From contig MCGE01000007.1 of the NCBI GenBank assembly GCA_002105175.1, positions 1,426,001 to 1,490,000 on the forward strand: a stretch of DNA of 64,000 bases. The letters run 5' to 3'. Shown here piece after piece: positions 51,889 through 64,000 of the stretch (its first letter is position 1; every line of letters begins with the position of its first letter). The notes below the pieces were generated by a model. The model saw nothing but the letters and a program-made list of their open reading frames with translations, had not been told where the DNA came from and ran no database searches. This DNA comes from Absidia repens. Its lineage: Eukaryota; Mucoromycota; Mucoromycetes; Mucorales; Cunninghamellaceae. The position numbers and the translations under genes were made by a program.

Positions 51889-54883
51889 GAATCCTCTCTC
51901 CCTCTCCTTTTCTATTACTCTCATTACTGTTTATTGTTTTTGTTTTTACTAGTTTAGTTATCTGATGATTTTATTTGACTTTATATGGAAAAATAAAAAT
52001 GTGGGTGGTTGTTTTTTATTATATGGATGCTGACGACGTTTTTGTGATGAAATTTGTATGATGATGATGAGACTTTATGGTGCAATTTGTGTTGGCGATG
52101 ATTATTTGCGACATATGTTTGCGATTGGAATGATTAGGGTTTCGAAGTAGTGAGCATGCCGCAAAATAAAAATAAACACGTTGGACGAGATGTAAGGGGA
52201 TGTTTGTTCATTGTCTCTAGAGTTCAGCCAGAGTCATCCAAATCACATATTTTTGAAGTCATGGATTTCTCAAACTAAAATCATTTGACTAGACGTACCG
52301 CACAGATACAGCATATCAAACCGTACACAAACACTTTAGTTATAGTGTGCACCATTTTGAGATGAAAAAAAAAAAGTTCTACGTAGAGGACCATCATTAA
52401 TTATAGCTTTTAGAAGTGTTATGTTTTTCGTCTTTAGCTCCCTTGGGACTAACTGACTCCAATTTGGAATTTCATTTTTATTATTTCTATTATACCATAG
52501 TCTAGAGGAGCTTACGCTGGGCGGTATAGTCTAAGTTGATTGATATAAAAGATACATGAGCAGGGATAGGGTTATCTTTGATGGTAAGTAGTCAAAGACT
52601 ACCAGCCATTAAACGAGAAAATTAGTCATAGCGGTAAATTAGAAAAGCTGGCGTTTGATAAGTCCCTCACAAAATGAATACAATAATGACTTTGTTCACT
52701 GCATAACGGATCAAACCATGACTGATTAAAGGGAAATTTTTTTTTTATTAAAGCATATTGGTAGATACCAAAACTAAAAAGGCGTGAGGTTCATTGTAAC
52801 AAGGGATTCAGTGAAAGAATCTATTCAAAGATGCACGAGATAAACTAATGTGACATTCAAAGTGTGGTCAGCTACTAATCTAAGAGGAGGAGTGTAAAAA
52901 GGAGCTCATATACTGTACAAGGTATGAGAAAGACTAAAGGTATATCTGTAAGTAAAGCACAGCGGCCGCTAGTACTAGTCTTACGGGGCGATTGGGAAAA
53001 GAGATCTATTGTACAAATCATAAGTCAGACATTAATACACTAATGGGACATTTTCATTGAAGTGTTTGAAAAAAATACATATTTTATTCAGATGTAGAAA
53101 CAAACTATGACAAACTAAAGCTAAACTAAGCTAATGCAGGCTCGAAAAAGCCAACTGACGGTGGTCCTAATCCTGAATCCAAAATGAAAGGTTTTCCCCA
53201 TAAATCTTGTAATCCCTGAGCTGAATCCCCTTTAAACTAGTCCTGGCACTATTCTAAAATCGCCATAATGCGAAAGAAGTTGAATGGCGAAGAAAAAAAA
53301 AAAGGAAAGAGAAAGAGAAGAAAAAATAAAAAGCGGGAATAAATAAATATTCACGTGGGCGGGATTTGAATTGATTTTTTTTTTTTTTGATGATCTCTTG
53401 AGGTTTGTGGTTTTGGTAGATACAAAAAAAAGGAATACTTCTTTTTATCTTTTCACAACAACCAACACCATAAAACTTCATTAACATGGAGGTCCTTTCT
53501 CATTTCAGTGAACATCGGAATCATGGTTGGTCCCTTCTATTGAAGCCATTGCAGACACACGGTGGAGCAATTAGGCCTAATTTAACTAACCCCACTTTAT
53601 TGTAGATTAGTATGCCACTCACTGTTAAGATAGCCTACCCTCTTTGACTGGACCAGTTTATCTTTATTCTTCAACAATATACAAATGCCCCTACACACTC
53701 CACATTTATCCGTTCAGTCCTCGAAATGCCATACTGTTATCATTAGACCAGCCTAATTTAATTACTATACTGTAATTTATATTTCTACACCTAAATAAAA
53801 TATGTCCTGTTCTTTATCAGCAGCGAGGATATGATCGGCGTTACCTCCCAGGCTCTTCAACTCGATATTGGTGTCAATATGGGCAATCTTTCTGATTTCA
53901 GTGTGTCTCTTTACATTATGTCTCATATGTGTGTTTTATCCTGTCGCGTGATATACACATTCCGTAGGGTGGATATACGTGTAAGGGAAAAAAGTCAATA
54001 TTGTGTGTAAAAAAAAAAAAAAGAAAAAAGAAAAGGCTTATGATAGTCGACCAACCGTCTTTCTCCGCACGTTGTCTACTACTGGTACTGGGGTTCTAAA
54101 TATAGGGGTGGGAGGGATTTCTTGCGTGGTTTTAGAATATGGTCCTGGTGAGCATAAAAAAACAACACCAGAGATTGAACTGCCTATAAAAATAATATGT
54201 AGCAATTCGTCGCATAAAAAATAGAATGATTGAAGCACACTAGAAGGTGTTGCAATTCCTCGACCTCCAACCTAAAACGGTCAAGGAAAAGTTTTATTGT
54301 CAAGTAAACTATGGTATCCTTTTCATTTGCTGTTGACACTTCCGCCCACCCCCTTGTTTTTTATGTTCTTGCTGAACTGCACCGCACTGAAGCCTTTCCC
54401 CGTTCAATGACAAGGATCGCATTCTATCCCAATCCAACCCATCCCATCCCTCTGTCCCAACTGCCATCCTTAACAACAACCAATACCTTCCTCCACTAAG
54501 AGGAAAAAAGTCATTATTTTCGTCACATATCAGCAGCTAGAGCATAACACAAAAAAAAGGCAAATAATGTACAAAGACATAAAGGTCGAGAAGGGATCTT
54601 TTTTTTTTTTTGGTTCTTTTATTATTTCAATCATACAATCATAAAAGACATAACAAAGATAAAAAAAACCTACTATTCAAGAGCTATAAAAAAAGGAGAG
54701 CTAAGTGTAATGAATGTAAAAAAAAAAAGGTAGGAAGGAGGAGATGTGTGTATGGGGACATGCATAGCATAAAGGAATAATAAAAGAATGAATGGCTAGA
54801 CTAAGGAATGTAATAAACTACTATCAGTGAGAGAGGGGGTAGAGGGAGAGATAATAATAATATAATACGTATTTCCAACTAGT
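51889..54883. other. Repeat-bearing intergenic region
   Basis: About 3 kb between eL24 and polyubiquitin with no supported gene. It contains eL24 3' sequence, repeat copy E, and repeat-like flanks to about 54,400 that resemble those of copy F (around 63,600-63,850). A minus-strand AATAAA at 54618-54623 likely serves the polyubiquitin gene. Confidence 0.6.
52560..53840 (+). repeat. Dispersed repeat family, copy E, with inverted right arm
   Basis: Left part: ACATATTTTATTCAGATGTAG at about 53,081, CTAAACTAAGCTAATG, CCAAAATGAAAGG, CTTGTAATCCCTGAGCTGAA, GAAGTTGAATGGCGAAG and GGGCGGGATTTGAATT. Right part at about 53,785-53,812: ACACCTAAATAAAATATGTCC, which is the reverse complement of the left landmark. 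The unit therefore has inverted arms around a core of roughly 600 bases. Copy F is organised the same way. No coding sequence for a transposase is seen. Confidence 0.7.
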
Positions 54884-57299
<2,416 letters not shown>

Positions 57300-58897
57300 A
57301 TGTCTCAAACACCAGACGATACTGTGAAAGAGCCTCAAGTGAATGAAGAAAGTCGACAAGTGGTTGTCAACACTGCTCCCATCGATAGTGACGCGGAAGA
57401 ATCGGATCAAGATGAAAACATTGAAGAAACCGACGAAGGTATAGAAGAATCTCGTGGTGGGGAACCAAGTACAAGAAAGTACTAACATAGTTTCGTTTTT
57501 ATTGTTATCACAGGTCTACTTGATGATTATCCACGAGATGCAGAGGTAAAGTCTTAGACATTGGCTTTTGCTTTTGCACTTTTATACATATTACTTACAT
57601 GGCATTGTTTATTTTTAGGATATTGACCTTGTACACTTACGTGTCAGCAGTATCCCGGCCCTACGCTTAGAACGATTCCCAAACGTTGAGGTAACACCAC
57701 AAAAAATAGACCTTATCCCACAAGAAACAAACAGCAATTACACCTTACTACATGACTATCAGCCCATAGTTAATAATACTATTCTTTCTTTCTCTCTATA
57801 GCGCATATGCTTCCGTCAAAACTTTATTGTGGACATCGAAGGACTTGAAAGCGTACCTGAATTGAAAGAATTGGATTTGTATGATAATAAAATCTCGCAT
57901 ATTAAAGGTTTGAACCATTTGGACCAATTAACCAGCCTAGACCTCTCCTTCAACAAAATCAAACACATCAAACGCTTGGAAAATTTGACCCAGCTCACGG
58001 ATCTTTATTTTGTCAGTAATCGCATCTCAAAAATCGAAAACCTGGATACCTTTGTGAATGTTACCAACTTAGAATTGGGTGCCAATCGCATTAGAGTAAG
58101 TTTCTTAAAGAGAATATTAATTTGACGACTCATCCCTTCCCCACCCTCACCCCCTCCTTTTTTTTTTCTTTCTTCTGGTGATAAATAGGTAATTGAAAAC
58201 TTAAATTGCCTAGTGAACTTGCGCGATTTGTGGCTGGGAAAGAATAAGATCACCAAACTGGAGGTAAGAAAGATCATAAAAAATGTATCTCGTCATGCTA
58301 TGTTTTGCTGAACGTTCTATTCCTTTATAGAATTTGAGCCCTTTGAAACATTTACGGCTTCTCAGTATTCAAAGTAACCGGTTAACGAAAATCGAAGGAC
58401 TGGATGAGTTGGAAAATTTGGAAGAATTGTATCTTAGTCACAATGCTATTGAAAAAATTGAAGGATTGGAAAAGAATGTAAGGCGAACAAGATGACAGGG
58501 ACTGAACTGAACGATATTAACTTGAAAATTTTTTTTATCCATTTGTTAAACCGGCAGATCAATTTGAACACTTTGGATGTTGCTAACAACCGCCTGACCA
58601 AGATTGAAAACGTCTCACATTTGAAAAATCTCGAAGAATTTTGGGTAAGTTAAAATGGGATTTGAATTGACCGAACTCACTGAATAAACGGTGTAACTAA
58701 TGACTTGGGTGAATTAGGCGAACTCCAATCAATTTGGAAATGAATGTTTTGATCAACTTACACAAGAATTGGGTGGTATCAAGACATTGACAACGGTATA
58801 TCTGGAGGGAAATCCTATGCAAACAAATAACCGACCCACCTATAGGAACAAAGTACGACTAGCTCTACCTGATATCAAACAAATCGATGCCAATTGA
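57300..58897 (+). CDS. Sds22, leucine-rich-repeat regulatory subunit of protein phosphatase 1
   Basis: Binds and helps mature the PP1 catalytic subunit; mostly nuclear. Eight exons: 57300-57438, 57514-57545, 57619-57690, 57802-58095, 58189-58263, 58331-58477, 58558-58644 and 58718-58897. They total 1,026 nt, giving 341 aa, in frame without correction. The acidic N-terminus (SDAEESDQDENIEET) is followed by DIDLVHLRVSSIPAL and about eleven 22-residue leucine-rich repeats of the SDS22 type (LTSLDLSFNKIKHIKRLENL, LRDLWLGKNKITKLE and so on). The usual cap follows at the C-terminus (YLEGNPMQ ... YRNKVRLALPDIKQIDA). Several introns lie at repeat boundaries. AATAAA at 58974-58979. Confidence 0.97.
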
Positions 58898-59307
58898 TGA
58901 TGACAGGTGATGTTGGCGGTAGTTATGCTAGTGATATTTAGTATAGATTTAGTAATAATATTTTATTTTATTTTGAATAAATCATCATCTTCCTTTCCTT
59001 TCGGATTGTATGATTTTTGAACGGAAATTGCCCTTTGTCTCAATTGAAACTTAAAAAAACGGAAATTATGCCCTATCGTTTTTGGTGGCTGGTTTGGCGG
59101 ATTTTCAAATTTGCTTCACCTTTTTTGCTTTTTCTCACCTAAAAAAGTTGCGCTCGTCATTTTATTTTTCAATTTTTTTTTCCCTTTTCTCTGTTTTATC
59201 CCCACTATTCCACATCCTCTTGTACTTTCCCCTCTCCAACCACTCTATACATATATATTTTTTATACACTACTGCCTTCCTTTTCGAAAAAAACCTTCCC
59301 CCTCTTA
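58898..59307. other. Intergenic region between SDS22 and the Sds3-like gene
   Basis: About 410 bases with the SDS22 polyadenylation signal (58974-58979) and a T-rich promoter and leader for the next gene. No gene seen. Confidence 0.6.
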
Positions 59308-61472
59308 ATGCCATTAGCATCGATGCTAGAAATGAATAAACCGTTTGTCTTTGCTCCTTCTCATACCGATGAGACTTCCACTGAACAACTGGCTTCCCCC
59401 ACCACCACTACCAACAAGACTTCTTTACCAAGACCACCACCTATGGATAATAATAATACTACTACCAACACAGCAAAATTACCGCCTGCTTCTCCTTTGG
59501 ATCGTGGCTTGTATTATTCTTCCTCCTCTTCTATACCATCAGACCACCACCATCACGACACTCATCTGGAACATGCGCCTCCTCCTCCTCATCCAACGTC
59601 CATGGGTAGCTCCAATTATCAAGATCATCAACCCCTCCTTCTTCTCGGCTCAATGGTTATCATTATCCAGCAAAAAGCGTCACTACTGATAGCGACAGGG
59701 CTTCATATCCTTCATCTTCTTCCACTTCAACTGCCACAACACTCAACTCTCAGCTTTTGTCGTCCCCTTCCACGCCTACCACTGCAACACCTGCAACTCC
59801 GTCAACAACAACAACAACGACAACGACAACAACAACAATCTCACACCAACAAAGGTCTTCATTTAGTTCCCACCTTCCCGGTCATCGTCATCAGCAAGAC
59901 TCAACTTCGTCGATATCACTTCCACCACAACCGACAACAACTACAGCAACAAAACCGTTTCATAAACATGATGTTAATCATATAGACCATCATCACTCTA
60001 TCAAAAAAGAAAGCGCCCCCAACCATGTTATGTCCTCTTCACTTCCACAACTCCCACCACCTTCGGCAATAGCTACCGCAACACCCATCCTAGCTCCACC
60101 ACCACCACCACCACCACTGGCTGATAGGATCACTCTTTCTACGACAGTCCCACCACCAACAAAACGCCCAGCTGGACAAGGCGATGAAGGTAAATGAGGA
60201 ACATATTTTATCGATGGTGGTGAAAGTGCTCACATATCTTTTTTCTTTTACTATAGGGGATTCCGGTTATTTTGATAGCAGTGCTACTGATAATCGACGA
60301 GTGAAGCGGCGAAAAGAATTGAACCAAAAGATCGATGCACTGAATCATGATTTTCTTATCAACAAAGAAAGGTAAGAACAAAGAAAAAGCAAGGATGATG
60401 GTAGTAAAAGCAAAAAACAAAAAAGATAAGAGAACACGGCGCGGAATATGTGTTTGTGTATGTGTATGTGTTACAAAGAGAGGGAAGGGGGGAGGGAGAA
60501 GATAAATAAAAAAAAAAAAAGGGAACTAAATTGACCATTATTCTTTCCTCCCTTTAGGATATTTGCGGAAAAACTTTTGGTGGTTCAGAACGAAGTCAGT
60601 CAAGCCCACAACAGTAAGTTTGTATAATAGATACATCATCTTTTGACTTTGAATCCTCACTAACGTTTTGATGCTCTAGATACCCATACACAATACAAAG
60701 AAGGTTTGATTTTACTGGAATCGATTCGGCAGAAAACAATCGAGGATGGACGATTACTTCGGGACTATCAAACCCAAGTGACTGACAACCAGTTTACCTT
60801 GGAAATCCAACGTGCTGAAGAAGAATACATGGTAAGCTTTTTTTTAAAATTTATTACAGGAAAGGATTGCATTTTTTAATCTCTCTTTCTCTCTCTTATG
60901 TAGGCTGAAAAAAATGAAGTACGGGAAAAGTTATTTGCGGTGTTGGAAGAAAAGCGACGAAAACTGAAGGACGACAAAGATAATTGTGATTTGGCTTATG
61001 GTAAATACATGATGAAGGGATACAGGGGATGAATTACTCACCGCTCTTGGATTTATTTTTCATAGACGTTGTACTGGAATCGCAAACGAGGATGAACAAA
61101 CGCAACTTACGAAAACGGGGCATGGAAAATGGCGATGGCAAATTGAACAAACGGAAACAAGTGTCTGATATCCTTTTTATTATTATTATCATTATTATTA
61201 TTGATTGTTGATATGTCATGGTTTTTTATGCATTCTTGTTATTTATCCTTAACCAATCTTTTTTCTTTTTCTCTTTCTTCCTATTACGCCCGGCGTTAAT
61301 ATTTAGACTTAAGGATGAAGAGGTGTACGACGACCTCCAAGCCATGCGCAATGTACGGAAGTAAACCTATTTATATCTTTTCACACAGTCTCACTCACAT
61401 TCTTTTTTGAATAGGGATTATCAACGCAAACAAAGAAGTCTTCCACAAGCAAGAAAAAATGAAATTCGATGA
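59308..61472 (+). CDS. Sds3-like subunit of the Sin3/Rpd3 histone deacetylase complex (apparent frameshift)
   Basis: Nuclear corepressor subunit that dimerises and scaffolds the HDAC. Exons: 59308-60189, 60257-60371, 60558-60613, 60680-60831, 60904-61000, 61066-61162 (or 61160), 61307 (or 61314)-61360 and 61415-61472. About 500 aa; both splice choices for the sixth intron keep frame. The N-terminal 290 residues are low complexity (Ser, Thr, Pro, His). The Sds3 core follows: RRKELNQKIDALNHDFLINKERIFAEKLLVV, YKEGLILLESIRQKTIEDGRLL, EIQRAEEEYMAEKNEVREKLFAVLEEKRRKLKDD. The end is basic, with DEEVYDDLQAMR as in Sds3/Dep1 relatives. In the first exon the frame is lost near 59,620-59,650: NYQDHQP in one frame, TPPSSRLNGYHYPAKSV in another. 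One added G in CAAGATCATC (59620-59629) repairs it. AATAAA at 61708-61713. Confidence 0.82.
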
Positions 61473-61511
61473 TATATTGTTGCCCTTTCCCTTTTATTTG
61501 AAAATCATTCT

Positions 61512-61528
61512 ACACACACACACACACA

Positions 61529-61564
<36 letters not shown>
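61512..61564. repeat. Adjacent CA and CT dinucleotide microsatellites
   Basis: About nine CA units run directly into about seventeen TC units, in the 3' untranslated region of the Sds3-like gene, 40 bases past the stop codon and before its AATAAA. Confidence 0.85.
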
Positions 61565-61570
<6 letters not shown>

Positions 61571-62429
61571 TAGTTAGTTAGCACTCCTCCGCCTGTTTTT
61601 GTCTTCTTATTTCTATTGTATATACACACACTCGCACTCACACTTTTTGATCTGTTTTATTCCCCCTTTTTTCTTTATTATTCTTTTTTACTATGATATT
61701 TAAACTAAATAAAATTACAGAAATGATTTTTTGATATTTACATACACATATGTTTTACATGTTCGTTTTTTTTCGTTTTTGTTGTTTTTTTTTTTTTTTT
61801 TTACCTGTCGTAGTATCAGTATGGCCCTTTCAAGACCCGCTGCTTTACTTTTTTTAGAAACCCCCAACACAACAAAATGTCATGTAACGACGGACCCAGT
61901 CATGTGAATATTATTCGAAGTTTAGTGGAAATAATGCAATTTGTCTAAGCTACATATTGTTACTGTTCCCTTTTACTTTACGATAGAGTACCAAACAGTC
62001 TTTTTTCTTCGATTTATCATCATGTATAATAAATCTTCTTGATGGAAACACTTTTCAATATGTATGCATGTAAACGTGGACAGATGTGAGGAGCAATGAA
62101 TGTATACGTATACATCTATTCCTTCCTTCGCCATACCATACATATCGAAGATGGATCGGGATCCCAATAGTTGACGCCCAGGTGTCAAAAAAAGAAAAAG
62201 CTATATACAGTATGTCCAGTGTAGCTCAGGTTATCTGGTTGATAATCATTGATAGAGCGAGAATGCAATCACGGTTCACATTCAGTGATGTAGAACTTTC
62301 AACCAGTCACTGGACATCGGATAGTCTTAGATTAGCGAGAAATCAATGTAAAAAAACACTCTATAGCGGCGAATACAATATATAACATAGATTTCATTTA
62401 TATTATTGGTCGGGCAGGAATGTGGGTCA

Positions 62430-63540
62430 TTTTTGACTGTAAAACAATGATCTACGACTGCCAACCAGTTCCTACGTCGTTAAGCGGGGGGGGGGAGAAT
62501 TAGAAAGCAAGTGTATGATAAGTCATCCACAAAACAGCTATAATGGCGACATTGTTTACAGATGAAACGGCATATTTTATCAATATGTATTAGGATATAC
62601 TAAAACTAAAGACGAAGAGTTCATTGTAAGGTAAAGTAGAAGGAGGATACATAAAGGAGGTAGTATTGAGATTTGGGAATAGTCAACACTAATCTAAAGA
62701 ACTAATTATAAAAAGGGAGCCAATATACTGTGCGAGGTATTAGAAAGACTAATGAAATATATCCTATTGAAGCACAACAATGGTCAACACTATCAAAAAA
62801 GGTAGATGGTAGTAAATGAAAAAAAAAAAAGATCTATTGCACAAAACATGAGTGAAAACAAATGGGATATTTTTCATTGAGGCATGTAAAAAAGACCTGT
62901 TTTATTCAGATGTAGGTGTAAACTATAGACAAACCAATACTCAACTATGCTAATAAAGATTCCAAAGTCATATAATGGTGAGTCTAAATTCTGAATTCAT
63001 GATGAAAGGGTTTCCCCATGCATCTTGTAACCCCTGAGCTGAAACACCTTCTAAGATAGTCCTGGCTCTAATTTAAGAGCACCATAACCTCAAAGAAGTT
63101 GAATGGTGAAGCAAAATAAAAAATAAAAAAAATAAAAGGAATGAGAAAAAAATTAAAACGGTGAGGAGAAGAAAGTGGAAAAAACACGTGTGCGGGATTT
63201 GAAATGCTTTCATTGTCTTTTTTCTGAGCGATTTTGCTTTTTTTTATTTCAAAAAAAGGAACCCCCTTTTTCCACTTTTCTATTTTATTCAACAGACAAC
63301 AACATAAAACAATATTAGCATGGGACAGTCGAATAGTTTTATTCTTTCTGATTGGACTAGCTTATCTTGGATTGAGTTTATCCTACAACAAGAAATCCAC
63401 ACCTCTCCCTAAACACTCCTCACCTTTAGATAGAAGACATGGTACTACCATTAGGCTAGTTTAGTTTAGCTGTCGTATTAAAATATACATTACGCCTAAA
63501 TAAAATATGTCTTGTCCTCTTACTTTTACGTCGTCTTTCA
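62430..63540 (+). repeat. Dispersed repeat family, copy F, with inverted right arm
   Basis: Left part near 62,890-63,110: GTAAAAAAGACCTGTTTTAT, TCAGATGTAGG, GTTTCCCCATGCATCTTGTA, CCCTGAGCTGAAAC and GAAGTTGAATGGTGAAG, then GTGCGGGATTTGAAAT. Right part near 63,490-63,516: ACGCCTAAATAAAATATGTC, the reverse complement of the family's left landmark. Upstream, AGTCAACACTAATCTAAAG at about 62,680 and GAATTAGAAAGCAAGTGTAT near 62,495 recur in copies D and A/E. No protein is encoded. Confidence 0.7.
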
Positions 63541-63942
63541 TACGTTTAGTTTATCTTGTTGAATGGGGTGTACCACATTGTATGTACAGTGCGTGTGCGT
63601 GTAGGAAAAATATAAAGCTTGAGTATGTGTGCAAAAAAAAAAGGTCAAGTATGGGACAGCTTTAATCAGCCGTCGTGATCAATACCTCGTCTACTGTACG
63701 TACATACACTAGGCTTCAAAACGCATGGATTAAAGAAATTTAGTGAAATGGTTTTAAGACAGCGAAGAATGCATAAAAATATAAGCAGTGATGATGGCAT
63801 AAAAATATGATGATTAAAGTGCACCGGAAGGTAGTGAGTTTACCAACATCTTATCCCGTTTTTTTTTGGGGGGGGTTGGTAAACGTCTTGTTGTTAGAAC
63901 TCCTTAACTACTCAGCTGAAGTCCATCAATTTTATGGTGCCG

Positions 63943-63944
<2 letters not shown>

Positions 63945-63977
<33 letters not shown>
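63945..63977. repeat. TA dinucleotide microsatellite
   Basis: About 16 AT units near the window end, next to sequence without other recognisable features. Confidence 0.85.
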
Positions 63978-63979
<2 letters not shown>

Positions 63980-64000
63980 AAACAAGAACAGCCAACTATG

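Larger units (their letters stand above)
61473..64000. other. Intergenic, repeat-rich end of the window
   Basis: About 2.5 kb with no supported gene. It holds the Sds3-like transcript end, two adjoining microsatellites, repeat copy F and a TA run. The window ends inside this region, so any gene beyond 64,000 is not visible. Confidence 0.6.

Noticed and set aside
52962..52985. NotI, ScaI and SpeI sites packed together, as in a cloning polylinker
   Set aside because: The stretch lies inside repeat copy E and aligns base for base, with normal divergence, to the same part of copies D and F. It is natural sequence, not vector.
62205..62290. tRNA-like words (TAGCTCAGG and GGTTCACATTC)
   Set aside because: The spacing is loosely right, but I could not pair an acceptor stem or a T stem, and no anticodon arm forms. 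Chance similarity.

Overview
This window is nuclear DNA from a filamentous fungus, most likely an early-diverging lineage (Mucoromycota). The genes carry many short GT-AG introns, the intergenic DNA is AT-rich and full of A/T homopolymers, and most 3' ends have an AATAAA signal. The gene set (a kinesin-4, a CH + GAR-domain giant, a CreA/Mig1-type C2H2 factor, an Ndt80/PhoG-type factor, a CaMKK-type kinase) fits that group. The phylum is inferred, not demonstrated. I see no bacterial, viral or plasmid genes, no CRISPR array, and no convincing tRNA or rRNA gene.

Layout. 1.8-8.8 kb, minus: kinesin-4 motor with a very long coiled coil. 9.5-10.9 kb, minus: ribosomal protein uL4. 12.9-14.3 kb, minus: Ssh4/Ear1-like SPRY membrane adaptor. 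14.6-16.3 kb, minus: membrane protein of unknown function. 16.3-20.7 kb: repeat-bearing gap. 20.7-24.1 kb, plus: Spb1 rRNA methyltransferase. 24-28.3 kb: gap with an unresolved gene-like stretch at 25.7-27.3 kb. 28.4-29.1 kb, plus: CreA/Mig1-like repressor. 30.0-31.2 kb, plus: Sts1/Cut8-like proteasome tether. 31.7-33.7 kb, plus: CaMKK-like kinase. 35.6-38.0 kb, minus: Ndt80/PhoG-like factor. 40.0-46.5 kb, minus: spectraplakin-like CH...GAR protein. 47.5-48.0 kb, plus: small unknown gene. 48.4-50.7 kb, plus: tail-anchored fatty aldehyde dehydrogenase. 51.1-51.9 kb, plus: ribosomal protein eL24. 54.9-55.8 kb, minus: polyubiquitin. 57.3-58.9 kb, plus: Sds22. 59.3-61.5 kb, plus: Sds3-like HDAC-complex subunit. 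The gaps hold at least six diverged copies of one dispersed repeat, two of which have inverted arms.

The genes are ordinary eukaryotic neighbours, not a cluster. Loose themes are ribosome biogenesis (uL4, eL24, Spb1), ubiquitin/proteasome (polyubiquitin, the PPxY adaptor, the proteasome tether), microtubules and actin (kinesin-4, GAR giant), and glucose/energy signalling (CreA-like factor, CaMKK-like kinase).

I rebuilt each gene by splicing and tested whether exon lengths sum to a multiple of three. Most do exactly. Five genes fail by one or two bases, at six sites in total, and every one is repaired by a single extra G or C. Five of these six sites look like loss of one G just before, or in a G run beside, GA or GT. 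This is the most interesting pattern in the window. Systematic sequencing or assembly error is the likely cause, but it should be tested against cDNA.
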